This document shows, in pieces, positions 37,161-47,163 of a stretch of DNA of 47,724 nucleotides. Each line of letters opens with the position of its first letter. Position 1 is the first letter of the stretch. This DNA comes from a virus, in the IMG/VR virus record IMGVR_UViG_3300031974_005641, positions 1 through 47,724 of that record; one strand, given 5' to 3'. The notes under the pieces were generated by a model. It was not told the DNA's origin. It did no database searches and was given only the letters and a program-made list of their open reading frames with translations. A program made the position numbers and the translations under genes.

Positions 37161-40100
37161 GTGGATCTGGCGACTATAGGCATAAAAGCTGACACCCGCG
37201 ACCTTGCGCGAGCCGAGAGCGAAATCAACAAACTCGGCGCGACTGGTGGAAATGTCGAGCGCAAGTTAAACCAAAACACTAAGGGCATAACTGACGGTTT
37301 TGAGGGGATCAACAAGGCAATTAAAGCGGCTACTGCTGCGCTCGTCGCGTTTGGTGTTGTTAGAGTGCTGCAAAATGCGACTACCGTATCAAGAGAGTTC
37401 GAGAAAGCTATATCTAATCTTTCTGCTGTGACTGGCGCGGTAGGTGATGATCTTAAGTATTTTACTGAGGCGTCCAAGGAGCTAGGCCGCACATCTACGC
37501 TAACCGCGTCGCAAGTTGCTGAGGCGTTCAAACTTATTGCATCTGCAAAGCCTGACTTGCTTGACAGTGCGTCGGCCCTAAAGGAGGTCACCACGCAGGC
37601 TATCACTCTGGCAGAAGCTGCGGGCATTACTGTTCCGGAGTCAGCCAACGCTTTAGGTAATAGCTTAAATCAGTTCGGTGCTAACGCTAATGAAGCGGCG
37701 CGGTTTATCAACGTGCTAGCAGCAGGAGCAAAGTTTGGCGCATCTGCCATCACAGACACCACGCTAGCGTTAAAAGTGGCCGGCACCGTTGCCAGTAACG
37801 CAGGTGTATCGTTTGAAGAAATAAACGCACACGTTCAGGCGCTGGCAGCGGTTGGCGTTAAAGGTGCCGAGGCTGGCACGTCACTAAGAAATGTCCTCCT
37901 AAAACTTTCGACTGGTGCTTCCGAAACAAACCCTGAGGTTGTTGGTTTAACCGGCGCCCTTAAAGCATTAGGTGGACAAAGCCTAAGCACAACTGAGCTG
38001 ACAAAACTATTTGGTCTGGAGAATGTGGCGGCGGCTAATGCGCTGATCAAGGCGGCTGACGCAACAGCGGTTTTAACCGACAAGCTAACCGGCACCAGTG
38101 AGGCGATAAAGCAAGCATCAATAAACACAAACAACTTAGACGGCGACATGCTCAGGCTTGCATCTGCGTATGAAGCCGTGCAGATACAGATAGGCGAAAG
38201 CTCAAGTAGCGGCTTGAGAGAATCGGTGCAAGATCTTACTAAACTTCTGAGTGACGAGAAATTTGCCAAGAGCCTTACTGATTTAGCTTCAGGCTTGGTC
38301 AAGGTCGCGACATGGGCTGCAAAAGGCGCCGTAGCAATAACAGATCTCGTCCAAGCTTCGGGCGAGGTTGCTGCTGAATTTGCCATTCAGCAAGAGGAGG
38401 GTGGCCGCCTATATAATATGCTAACTCTAACAAATCCGATTGGGCTTATATTCGCCGGAGTGCAAGCAAATATTGCCCGCGAAACTCGAATTGCATCTGA
38501 TGAGCTGCAAACATTCTCTGGCAAACTAGGAGATATATTTCCTTTAGTGACCGCCTATCTGGATGAGGTCACTACAGGCGAAGGATTGGTGCAGCGCCAA
38601 GCAAAAGCAACGGCTCAAGCGGCCGGAGTAATGATGCAGTTCGCTGTGGAAACGAAAAAAGCAGCGGATAAAACGGTCGAGTTGACTGATGCGCTAACCG
38701 ATCAACAAAAATCGTTGATTGAAAAAACCAACCTAATCAAGCAAGAAAACGACCTACTACGCCTAGGCTACGACCTAGAAGACGCCAAGTTCATCGCGGC
38801 ATATGCCCATGCCGACGACATGACCAAAGCGCTCATGCGCGTACAGCGTGAACAGCAAGGCATTATCGACGGGTACAAAGACGAAGAGGCCGTGCTAAAA
38901 GGCTTGTCTGACTACACAGAACAACTCATTCAAGACCAAATCGATGCGGCCAAAGCGGCAACCAAAGCCGCTGCCGACGCCGCCAAAGAAGCCGCTGGCT
39001 CCATGGATGATTTCTTAAACGGCAGCTTTGGCGACGGCTTAGCAGAAGGTTTTAACCAAGGCTCAAAAGCACTTGCCAGCTTTATTGACGGCTTTGGCGA
39101 GCTGATCAATGTCCAAGAGGCCTACGCCGCAGCGAAAGCTGACGCCAGCGCCGATGATGCCAAAAGAGCCAAGGCGGCGGCGCTATATCAATCTGCCCAA
39201 ATCGGCCTTTACGGCGACATGGCTGCAGCCAGTAAGCAATTTTTTGACGAAGGCAGCAAAGGCTATAAAACGCTGCAAGCGGCGGAGGTAGGTTTTAGAG
39301 CTATTGAGCTTGCACTGGCGGCTAAGTCGGCAATTGCAAAGGGTGTTAACGCAGTATTGACGCAGGGCGAGGGTGATCCCTATACCGCGTTTGGTCGGAT
39401 GGCGGCTATGGCTGCGACGGTGGCGGGTCTTGGTGTTGTTATCGGAGGAATTGGCGGAGGAGGTATATCTGGTAGCTCCACGTCACGGCCAGATTCAAAC
39501 TATGACGGCTCGCAAGGCGTAACTGCTGGCAACACGGTACTGGGTGATGTTAAAGCTCAAAGCGAAAGCATATCAAGCAGCCTTGAGCTACTGACCGACA
39601 TTGGCGACTCGCAGCTTGGTTACACCGCGCAAATGGTGTCGTCTCTGCGGAATATTGAGCAGTCCATGGTTGGCTTTACTGCCGTGCTGGCGCAATTCCC
39701 TAACTGGAGTAGCGGCGCGCCTCTCGCGGCTCATGTTGCAGACCCTACCTCAGAATACGGCTACCGTTCAAACGCACGACCCACTGTCGGCCAAGTTGTA
39801 GGCGGCAACGAAACAGCGGTACTTGAAGCGATCTTGCAACAAAGCATGAGCGATCAAACGCGCTCTGTTTATGAGGCTGCGCTGCCATTGGCCGCGCTCT
39901 ACGAGCAAACGATTGCCGATATTTTTGATGTGGCCAGAGATGGCTTTGTGACGCTCGGTAACGATGTCTCGAATTTTGATGCTGCTGTAAACGATTTAAT
40001 ACTTCCGATTTTCAACATCGATGCAAGCCTTGCTGCAGAAGAGCAGAACAAACAAATAGCCGCCTATTTCAGCAGTGTTGGCGATAGCATTGTCGCGATC

Positions 40101-42179
40101 ATTGACCCGACTATTACGCAGTTCCAGTTAGCGGGTGAGGGAGCGCTTGAAACGCTGTCGCGGGTTGCGGTGCAAATGCTTACCTTGCGTGACGCGGCAG
40201 ACTCGCTTGGCTCATACATGGGCGCTGATGGCGACTTGATCGGCGTGGCAGATGCGCTATCTCGCCTCGCCGGTGGGGTTGATGAATTCACTGCCAACGT
40301 CAATGACTTCTTAGAATTCTCACTGACCGATGCCGAACAATTTGCCCGCATGGGTAGCAGTGTTGCCGCATTATTTGACGGCCTAAATAAAACGCTACCA
40401 TCAAGCCGCGATGGTGTTGCCGACTTGGTTCGGGCGCTGGATTTAACCAGCGATTCTGGCCAGCGCGCATTTACAACAATCACCAGCGCCAGCGACCTGC
40501 TCGACGACTACTACAGCCAGCTCGAGGACTACACCAAATCAGCATACGACTTTGACACCGCGTTTGGTGTAAACGACGGCAGCAAAGCGCTGCGCGATGC
40601 GCTTGCCGCGGTAGGGCAAAACTTTGATGTGGTCGAGACCGCAGCACAGGGCGGCGTGTCTGCCTTGGCTGAGTTGTTTAGCGGCTTAACCGATGTGCAA
40701 AAGGCCGGTCTTGAGCCGTTTGCTGATGCAATCTTGGGTTTGATCCCAGCAGCGCAGCAGGCTGCCGAGGCCATCGACAACAGCGCCGCCACCCTTAGTG
40801 AGCGCCTGCGCCTAGAAGGCCAGCTACTGCAATTACAAGGCGATACTGATGAGTTACGGCGCCGCGAACGCGAGGCGCTGTTTGAAAGCAACCGTGCCCT
40901 CTACGACCAAATTAATGCCCTGCAAGATCAAGCCGCGGCGGCGCAGTACGCTGCACAAGCAGAGCAGGCTTTGGCTGCCGAGCGCGCGCGTATTGATCAA
41001 GAGCGTTACAACCTTGAGACTCAGCTGCTGCAAACATTGGGCGATGTTGACGCGTTGCGCGAGAGAGAGCGCAACGCGATAGACGAAAGCAACCGTGCCC
41101 TCTACGACCAAATCAAAGCGTTAGAAGATCAGCAAGCGGCGGCGGCAGCAGCGGCAGCGGCGCAACAGGCAGCAGCACAGGCCGCTGAGCAAGCGCAACA
41201 AGCCATGCTTGCAGCTATGCAGCAAATTGCTCAGGAGCGCAGTAGCTTAGAGTTGCAGCTATTGCAATTGCAGGGTAATACAGCAGAAATTCGCGCGCGT
41301 GAGCGCAGCGCATTAGATGTCAGCAACCGCGCCCTCTACGACCAAATAAAGGCGCTAGAAGACCAAGCCACAGCCGCCAGTGCCGCCGCCGCTGCACAGC
41401 AAGAGGCTAACCAGCGCATTAGCGAGGCAGAGAGCGCATTAAAGTCGGCGTTTAGTAGCGAGTCTAGTGCGCTGCAATCGAGCATTAACCAGTTTGACAA
41501 CATTGAGCACTCGCTGCGCGATTTTGCTCGTAGCTTCGGTGCAGTGGGCAGCGGCGGGGTAAGCCTAAATCAGCTGCGCAATCAATTTGCTGATGTGAGT
41601 CGACGGGCGCAATTGGGTGACGTGAGTGCGTTAGAGTCGTTGCCCACCGTGGGCACAGCCTTGCGCGACGCGGTGGCGAGCAATGCCTCATCGGCGGTTG
41701 AGCTGGCGCGTGAATACGCCAAAATCCAGTCGGCGAGCTATGCCGCTGCCGAGGTTGCGGGGCGCCAAAAATCGATTGCTGAGTTGCAGCTAGATCAACT
41801 TACCAACCAAGTCTCGGCCCTTATCGATATTAACGACTCCGTGTTGTCGGTGCGCGATGCTATTCAAAATCTCAGTGTGGCGCAGGTACCGGGCTTTGCG
41901 TCCGGCGGTAGTCATGCGGGTGGCCTGCGTATTGTGGGTGAGCACGGGCCGGAGCTGGAGTTTACCGGGCCTAGCCACATAATTAGCAATTCAAACTCGC
42001 GGCAACTGCTAAATAACGCAGAACTCATTGCAGAGATTCGCGCCCTGCGCGCAGAAAATAACGAACTGCGCGCAGAAACCAAACGCGGCCTATATCAAAT
42101 AGCAAAAAACACTGGCCGCACAGCGCTAACACTTGATCAGTGGGACGGCGACGGTTTGCCAGAGGAGCGTGTGCTGTGA
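37161..42179 (+). CDS. tape measure protein
   Basis: A 1672-residue protein from GTG 37161 (GAGG upstream) that sets tail length; the size suggests a tail of about 250 nm at 1.5 angstrom per residue (rule of thumb). Residues 70-310 are a PhageMin_Tail-like domain (EFEKAISNLSAVTGAVGDDLKYFTEASKELGR). A hydrophobic glycine segment lies near 745-770. Three repeats with SNRALYDQI occupy 1213-1413. The C-terminus has GFASGGSHAGGLRIVGEHGPELEFTGPSHI, a standard tape measure motif. Confidence 0.96.
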   Translation: MDLATIGIKADTRDLARAESEINKLGATGGNVERKLNQNTKGITDGFEGINKAIKAATAALVAFGVVRVLQNATTVSREFEKAISNLSAVTGAVGDDLKYFTEASKELGRTSTLTASQVAEAFKLIASAKPDLLDSASALKEVTTQAITLAEAAGITVPESANALGNSLNQFGANANEAARFINVLAAGAKFGASAITDTTLALKVAGTVASNAGVSFEEINAHVQALAAVGVKGAEAGTSLRNVLLKLSTGASETNPEVVGLTGALKALGGQSLSTTELTKLFGLENVAAANALIKAADATAVLTDKLTGTSEAIKQASINTNNLDGDMLRLASAYEAVQIQIGESSSSGLRESVQDLTKLLSDEKFAKSLTDLASGLVKVATWAAKGAVAITDLVQASGEVAAEFAIQQEEGGRLYNMLTLTNPIGLIFAGVQANIARETRIASDELQTFSGKLGDIFPLVTAYLDEVTTGEGLVQRQAKATAQAAGVMMQFAVETKKAADKTVELTDALTDQQKSLIEKTNLIKQENDLLRLGYDLEDAKFIAAYAHADDMTKALMRVQREQQGIIDGYKDEEAVLKGLSDYTEQLIQDQIDAAKAATKAAADAAKEAAGSMDDFLNGSFGDGLAEGFNQGSKALASFIDGFGELINVQEAYAAAKADASADDAKRAKAAALYQSAQIGLYGDMAAASKQFFDEGSKGYKTLQAAEVGFRAIELALAAKSAIAKGVNAVLTQGEGDPYTAFGRMAAMAATVAGLGVVIGGIGGGGISGSSTSRPDSNYDGSQGVTAGNTVLGDVKAQSESISSSLELLTDIGDSQLGYTAQMVSSLRNIEQSMVGFTAVLAQFPNWSSGAPLAAHVADPTSEYGYRSNARPTVGQVVGGNETAVLEAILQQSMSDQTRSVYEAALPLAALYEQTIADIFDVARDGFVTLGNDVSNFDAAVNDLILPIFNIDASLAAEEQNKQIAAYFSSVGDSIVAIIDPTITQFQLAGEGALETLSRVAVQMLTLRDAADSLGSYMGADGDLIGVADALSRLAGGVDEFTANVNDFLEFSLTDAEQFARMGSSVAALFDGLNKTLPSSRDGVADLVRALDLTSDSGQRAFTTITSASDLLDDYYSQLEDYTKSAYDFDTAFGVNDGSKALRDALAAVGQNFDVVETAAQGGVSALAELFSGLTDVQKAGLEPFADAILGLIPAAQQAAEAIDNSAATLSERLRLEGQLLQLQGDTDELRRREREALFESNRALYDQINALQDQAAAAQYAAQAEQALAAERARIDQERYNLETQLLQTLGDVDALRERERNAIDESNRALYDQIKALEDQQAAAAAAAAAQQAAAQAAEQAQQAMLAAMQQIAQERSSLELQLLQLQGNTAEIRARERSALDVSNRALYDQIKALEDQATAASAAAAAQQEANQRISEAESALKSAFSSESSALQSSINQFDNIEHSLRDFARSFGAVGSGGVSLNQLRNQFADVSRRAQLGDVSALESLPTVGTALRDAVASNASSAVELAREYAKIQSASYAAAEVAGRQKSIAELQLDQLTNQVSALIDINDSVLSVRDAIQNLSVAQVPGFASGGSHAGGLRIVGEHGPELEFTGPSHIISNSNSRQLLNNAELIAEIRALRAENNELRAETKRGLYQIAKNTGRTALTLDQWDGDGLPEERVL
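40790..41410 (+). repeat. three intragenic repeats in the tape measure gene
   Basis: The unit LEGQLLQLQGDTDELRRRERE...SNRALYDQIKALEDQ occurs three times, with the shared CTCTACGACCAAAT at 40899, 41100 and 41334 (67 and 78 codons apart). Units are linked by alanine/glutamine coiled coil. Confidence 0.85.
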
Positions 42180-43075
42180 ATATTGTGATTCCGCAAACCG
42201 TGTCAGACGCGATCTTAACCAGCAGCAATATTACTGAAGACGAGGCGGCTCAGTGGTATATCGGCACCACCTATGCTGTTGATGACCAAGCCATATACAA
42301 ACACAAACTTTACACCTCGCTGGTCAATGACAACATTGGCAGCCGACCAGATGAGGGCGTAGACGAAGACCCGCCAACCTGGTTTGAAGAGGGGCCAACA
42401 AATCGCTATGCAATGTTTGACGGCAAGCTGACCCAAGGCTCGTCGAACGCCGACAGCATTGAGCTAACTTTTCAATCGAGCCGCGTGGTGGATGCGCTTG
42501 TATTTTTTAATTTGGTGGGGTCCTCGCTAAATGTGGAAGTTACCGACGCCGATGAGGTGGTGCAGTATACCGCTACTGTGCCGCTGAGCGCTGGCGAGCC
42601 GGTGAATAATTGGTGGGACTATTTTTTTGCAGAGTTTGGTCAGCTTACCGATGTTGCGCTGGTCGATCTGCCGTCGGTAGCGGGACTAACAATCAACGTC
42701 ACTATTAATAACGATGGCGGTATAGCGCAGTGTGGCGAGCTGGTTATGGGCGGTCAGCGCAGTATTGGCGACACGCAATACGGCGCGAGCCTGTCTATTC
42801 GCGATTACAGCCGCAAAGACGAAGACGAATTCGGCAACCCCATTATTGTTGAGCGGCCCTATGCCAAAGTGGGCGATTTTGACGTGATATTACAAACCAA
42901 CACCGTGTCTAACGTGCACCGCTTTTTAGCTTCTGTTCGCGCCCAAGCGGCGGTTTATATTGGCGGCCAGAATCATGAGGCCACAGTGATTTACGGATTT
43001 TTCAAAAGTTTTGAAATTGTGCTTTCTGGGCCAGTCGTCTCTGACTGCGCCATAAGAATAGAAGGATTAGTGTAA
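42176..43075 (+). CDS. distal tail protein with carbohydrate-binding-like module
   Basis: A 299-residue protein from GTG 42176 (GAGGAG upstream, overlaps the TMP stop). Residues 20-80 (WYIGTTYAVDDQAIYKHKLYTSLVNDNIGSRPDE...PPTWFEEGPTNRYAMFDG) resemble a CBM5/12-like or tail-tip binding module; the rest is strand-rich. It is the only gene between the tape measure and the fibre set. Confidence 0.75.
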   Translation: MNIVIPQTVSDAILTSSNITEDEAAQWYIGTTYAVDDQAIYKHKLYTSLVNDNIGSRPDEGVDEDPPTWFEEGPTNRYAMFDGKLTQGSSNADSIELTFQSSRVVDALVFFNLVGSSLNVEVTDADEVVQYTATVPLSAGEPVNNWWDYFFAEFGQLTDVALVDLPSVAGLTINVTINNDGGIAQCGELVMGGQRSIGDTQYGASLSIRDYSRKDEDEFGNPIIVERPYAKVGDFDVILQTNTVSNVHRFLASVRAQAAVYIGGQNHEATVIYGFFKSFEIVLSGPVVSDCAIRIEGLV

Positions 43076-43452
43076 TGCCAGCGCCAACTATTGATGAACT
43101 GCCCGAGGCTCCAAATCGTTTAACTGACAGTCAGTCCTCATTTATCACAAAAGCTGATGCGTTTATGTCCGCTATGGTGACTTTTGCAGAGCAAATCGGC
43201 GAATTCGCGGACTACATGAACACGGTTGGCAGCGGCGGTAATGCCAACGGTTTTGCGTTTGAAACCGTGGCGGTGTCGGCGGGAGACACTCAGATTACAG
43301 TGGCTGAATATACCAATATCAATCACTTTATGGTGTTGATAAATGGCTACCCGCAAACCAGCGGTTACAGCAGCCCAGACAGCACCCACATTGATTTTGA
43401 CGAGCCGCTGCCCGCAGGCGTTGTCACCCTTGTGCGACTGGCCACTTACTAA
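43075..43452 (+). CDS. tail fibre-associated protein
   Basis: A 125-residue protein (APTIDELPEAPNRLTDSQSSFITKADAFMSAMVTFAEQIGEFADYMN, then a strand-rich half). The TIDELPEAP...FITKADAF pattern is common in short phage fibre base proteins: helical stalk plus a small strand domain. Overlaps the neighbours by 1 base on each side. Confidence 0.72.
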   Translation: MPAPTIDELPEAPNRLTDSQSSFITKADAFMSAMVTFAEQIGEFADYMNTVGSGGNANGFAFETVAVSAGDTQITVAEYTNINHFMVLINGYPQTSGYSSPDSTHIDFDEPLPAGVVTLVRLATY

Positions 43453-43781
43453 TGCAGCGGCTACACGGCGATCAAATAAGCCGCGCCATAAACACGGTGG
43501 CAAGCACTAGCTACACCTTTGTGCTCGCAGATGCCCGTGCCTATGTGCGCTGTACATCTGGCAGCGCAGTAACACTCACCATACCTGCCGAGGCCGACGC
43601 TAATTTTGACATTGGTGCGCGCATACCCATTCGCCAAGCGGGTGCTGGTGTACCCACAATTGAGGGCGACATGGGCGTAACGTTGCTGTCTGCTAATAAC
43701 ACATTGGGTGGCCAGCATGCCAATGCGCTGTTGGTCAAAACAGGCTCCGACGAGTGGATATTGCTCGGGGGTGTTGCATGA
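43452..43781 (+). CDS. small virion strand-rich protein (fibre anchor paralogue 1)
   Basis: A 109-residue protein with SYTFVLADARAYVRCTSGSAVTLTIPAEADANFDIGARIPIRQAGAGVPTIEGDMGVTLL, a beta domain repeated at the start of the next two genes. Ends with DEWILLGGVA like its paralogues (DEWDLVLF, NEWSCVIS). Overlaps the next gene by 4 bases. Confidence 0.75.
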   Translation: MQRLHGDQISRAINTVASTSYTFVLADARAYVRCTSGSAVTLTIPAEADANFDIGARIPIRQAGAGVPTIEGDMGVTLLSANNTLGGQHANALLVKTGSDEWILLGGVA

Positions 43782-45652
43782 GCCAAACCCGCTTAAAAAG
43801 CTCGCAAGTTAAAGGCGCGGTAAATAAGCAAAGCGGCGCATCATACACTTTGGCCCATATTGATGACGGCGGCATAGTGCTGGTGCAGTCTGAGTTAGCC
43901 CACACCACCACAGTGCCAACTAACACGGCGGTGCCGCTAAGAGTTGGCGCCGAAGTGTTATTGGTGCAGGGCGGCGTTGGAGAAATAAGCATCGTTGCTG
44001 CGTCGGGTGTTACGGTTACCTCTGTTGAAGCGCTGAGCTTAACGGCTGTCGGTTCGTTCGCGCGCTTGCGCAAAACGGGCCTAAACGAATGGTCTTGTGT
44101 CATTAGTGGCTCGGGCTTGGGTGAAGACGCTGGTGGTCCCGGCGAAACGGGTGGCGACTACTATGATGAGATCATGGCTAGGGCGGGTTTAGACACATAC
44201 CTGCGATTTGATGAGGTTAGCCCGGCTACAGCATTTGATTCGTCTGGTAACGGCAATCACGCAACGTATTCAGGGGGCTTTACACTTGGTGAGGCCCCCA
44301 TTGTTGACGGTGGCTCTGCGTCAGTGTTGCTCAACGGCGGTGAGCTTATAAATTCTGGGTATACCTTTACAGATGGCGATTGGACAATTGAGGTTTGGAC
44401 AAATTTTGTTGGGCTGCCCAATGGCGCTGCGCTATGGTTTATTGGTCGCGCTGGCAGTTTTTACGACGCTCACCGGACATTGCTTGGGTTTGCTGATGGC
44501 ACTGAGGATGGCTATTCTCCAGGAGGCAATTATCCCTTTATTGGCAGCGTAAACGGTGACCTCAATAATTGGGAAATAGCAGCAGCAGACAGTGCTGTTG
44601 TAACGGGCGCTGATTATCATTTTGTAACCACATGGAGCGCGTCTGATGCAGTGCTGTCGCTCTGGATCAATAAGGCCCTCACTCGCACGCTGCCGTTGTA
44701 TGAGTCAATTAACTACGCCGAATTGCACATAGGGCGGCGACCTGATGACGGCGGAAACAATGATGATATCAATGCTCGATTAGACGAGTTTGTAATCGTA
44801 AATCGTGTAATTACCGAGCAGGAGATTGTCGATGCCAATGACATTGGTACCGGCGCGGGCATTCAGCCACCGCTACCTGATCCCCCTGCACCATCTACCT
44901 ATGCCGCTCTGATTGCGGCCAAAAGTCCAGTTGCTTGGTATCCGTGTGATGAGCTTGTGCCAAAGGCCTGCTTTGATGCATCGGGCAATGGTGAGACGGG
45001 CCAATATCTGGGAGGTATTACATTCCAAGATCCCCCTATTGTCGATGGGGGTAAAAATATTGCTACGCTTAATGGCGCTGACGGCTATATACGCACATTC
45101 TCAACCCCGTTTGCCGAGGAAGATGAATTTTCAGTAGAGGTATTTTTTGAGCTGGACACCACGCCCAACGGCGAGGGCATCTGGTCATTTCACAACACTG
45201 GTATTAGCTACAGCGGCCAGAACACAGTTTACCCGCGCATTTTAACCCTTGGCTGCTGCAATGGAGTAAACCCGATGACTCCGGGTGGTAATACATTGTA
45301 TCTGCGCATGGCGACGCCTCAATATTTTAATAGTGAGGGGTATGTCTACAATATTATTACTGATGTGCTCGTAACTGCTGGCGTTAAGAATCACGCAGTT
45401 ATCGTGTTTGATAAGCGCATGGTGGGCAGTAGTCAGTATAGTCGTATGCGACTCTACGTAAACGGCGTGCTCAAGGGTGAGCACGACGGGATCTATTTTA
45501 AGTCAGCGCGTTACGGCTTCTCGGTTGGCCGCCGAATCGATGACATGGGCAACCGAAATTATGCCCACGGACGAATTCACAGCGCGGTATATGCAAGCGT
45601 ATTTACGGCATCAGACGTCACAGACCACTACAACGCAGCAATGGGTATCTAG
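43778..45652 (+). CDS. tail fibre with two LamG-like domains (paralogue 2)
   Basis: A 624-residue fibre. Residues 1-115 form the anchor domain shared with its neighbours (SQTRLKSSQVKGAVNKQSGASYTLAHID). Then come two concanavalin/LamG-like jelly rolls: about 140-360 (YLRFDEVSPATAFDSSGNGNHATYSGG...LDEFVIVNRVITEQEI) and 385-620 (AWYPCDELVPKACFDASGNGETGQYLGG...). Such domains bind glycans, so it is probably the receptor-binding protein. Confidence 0.87.
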   Translation: MSQTRLKSSQVKGAVNKQSGASYTLAHIDDGGIVLVQSELAHTTTVPTNTAVPLRVGAEVLLVQGGVGEISIVAASGVTVTSVEALSLTAVGSFARLRKTGLNEWSCVISGSGLGEDAGGPGETGGDYYDEIMARAGLDTYLRFDEVSPATAFDSSGNGNHATYSGGFTLGEAPIVDGGSASVLLNGGELINSGYTFTDGDWTIEVWTNFVGLPNGAALWFIGRAGSFYDAHRTLLGFADGTEDGYSPGGNYPFIGSVNGDLNNWEIAAADSAVVTGADYHFVTTWSASDAVLSLWINKALTRTLPLYESINYAELHIGRRPDDGGNNDDINARLDEFVIVNRVITEQEIVDANDIGTGAGIQPPLPDPPAPSTYAALIAAKSPVAWYPCDELVPKACFDASGNGETGQYLGGITFQDPPIVDGGKNIATLNGADGYIRTFSTPFAEEDEFSVEVFFELDTTPNGEGIWSFHNTGISYSGQNTVYPRILTLGCCNGVNPMTPGGNTLYLRMATPQYFNSEGYVYNIITDVLVTAGVKNHAVIVFDKRMVGSSQYSRMRLYVNGVLKGEHDGIYFKSARYGFSVGRRIDDMGNRNYAHGRIHSAVYASVFTASDVTDHYNAAMGI

Positions 45653-45654
45653 CT

Positions 45655-46146
45655 ATGGGTCAAACCAAACTAAAAGAATCCCAAGTTGCGGCTGCGCTTA
45701 ATAATCAAACTGGCACCGACTACACCTTGGGGTTAGTAGACAGCAACCGCACCGTGCGCATGACCAATGCCGCACCCAACACCGTCACCGTACCCGCCAA
45801 TGCCAGTGTGGCTATACGCATTGGCTCAATCATAACCATGTTGCAGTGGGGCGCCGGGCAAACCACGCTGGTCGAAGACGATGGTGTAACGATCAATACG
45901 CCAAACGGCTTGGTGCTCGCTGGTCAGGGCGCGGCAGTTGACTTGATTAAAGTGGGGGTGGATGAGTGGGATTTGGTGTTATTTGCAGAGAGTGAGCCGC
46001 CTTTACCGCCAAATCCATTGTTATTTTATGCGCTAGATAATACGGCGGCAAGCGCAGCAATCGTTGGCTGGCGAACGGTTGATTATGCAGTGCAAGCCGC
46101 AGCTTGGGATGTCGCAGCAAGCTGGACAGAAATCACTTATGTATAA
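45655..46146 (+). CDS. tail fibre protein (paralogue 3)
   Basis: A 163-residue protein. MGQTKLKESQVAAALNNQTGTDYTLGLVDSNRTVRMTNAAPNTVTVPANASVAIRIGS matches the N-terminal domain of the large fibre. The last 45 residues (LLFYALDNTAASAAIVGWRTVDYAVQAAAWDVAASWTEITYV) are different and short, so it may be a truncated or swapped fibre. Confidence 0.78.
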   Translation: MGQTKLKESQVAAALNNQTGTDYTLGLVDSNRTVRMTNAAPNTVTVPANASVAIRIGSIITMLQWGAGQTTLVEDDGVTINTPNGLVLAGQGAAVDLIKVGVDEWDLVLFAESEPPLPPNPLLFYALDNTAASAAIVGWRTVDYAVQAAAWDVAASWTEITYV

Positions 46147-46158
46147 CGGAGTAATGAA

Positions 46159-47133
46159 ATGAGTTCTACATTAACTTGGAAAAATGGTGGGCTGGGTGTA
46201 CATACTGGCGACACTACAAGCGCTTACCTCCTTGATCTTAAAACATTAATAGAGACCCACGCGGGCGATGCTGAATTTTTGTGGCAAGTAGCCTCATTCG
46301 ATAACGCGGGCAGCCCAGTTACGTTAGTTCTTAAGCGTAAAGACCTCTCTGTGGGGCGTATATTAATACTGACTTATCCGTCGGGTGTCGCGAATAATAA
46401 CCCAACGATTCACGATACGGCGGAGTATTTAAATGGTGTTCAATGCACGTATTTCCCTGCTGGTAACGTCGATTCGCCAAGTAATATTGATAGCGTATCG
46501 GGTACGATTATGGGTGACGACACGGGCGCACTGCTGCTTTCTGGCGCGCAGGCATTGTCTGGATTCTATAATTCACCGAGCTATTTACCATTTTACTTTG
46601 ACTGTGACGCGGGGATTGTGTTTGGGTCGCAAGCAAACTTCAGCGCATCTCTAGTCGTTCTTGGGGCGGGTGATTTGGTTGTTGATACATCAGATAATGC
46701 ATACGCTTGTTGTTTTAATTTAGGGTCCTTTAGTACTTTTGGCGGAGCATCAACACCTGTGACGTGGAGTTCCACTGTGTATACGACGGGGGTGACTAGT
46801 TCTCGTGTCAATGTTGATTATGATGTTCTCAATAGCCAATATTTCTTTGCCTTCGAAATGTCTGGTTCTTGGGCTGCTGTTGCTTATGCTTCGGCAGCGA
46901 GCAGTGTATTGATCGATACAGCTTTAAATAAAGCCTGGTTTATGCCAGTGCCGCTGGTTGGGCATCGTAAGGGCGAGGGCTTGGTGCTGAAATTGCGTCA
47001 GATGGCATATGGGCCATCGACGGGCGAAGCTTATGCAACATACGACGACGGTACCGGAGTGCAGGCAATTGCTTGTCAGAGTTATTCAAGTGGCGGCGCT
47101 GGGCCTATGTGGTTTACTAATTTTAAGGCATGA
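46159..47133 (+). CDS. terminal virion protein, likely fibre or tip
   Basis: A 324-residue strand-rich protein (SSTLTWKNGGLGVHTGDTTSAYLLDLKTLIETHAGDAEFLWQVASFDNAG...). Rich in Ser/Thr/Ala/Gly with few charges, like surface fibre proteins. It is last in the tail operon. No family recognised. Gap to the next minus-strand gene is 30 bases. Confidence 0.7.
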   Translation: MSSTLTWKNGGLGVHTGDTTSAYLLDLKTLIETHAGDAEFLWQVASFDNAGSPVTLVLKRKDLSVGRILILTYPSGVANNNPTIHDTAEYLNGVQCTYFPAGNVDSPSNIDSVSGTIMGDDTGALLLSGAQALSGFYNSPSYLPFYFDCDAGIVFGSQANFSASLVVLGAGDLVVDTSDNAYACCFNLGSFSTFGGASTPVTWSSTVYTTGVTSSRVNVDYDVLNSQYFFAFEMSGSWAAVAYASAASSVLIDTALNKAWFMPVPLVGHRKGEGLVLKLRQMAYGPSTGEAYATYDDGTGVQAIACQSYSSGGAGPMWFTNFKA

Positions 47134-47163
47134 CAATCGAGTGCTATTAATGCTGGGGGTTAC

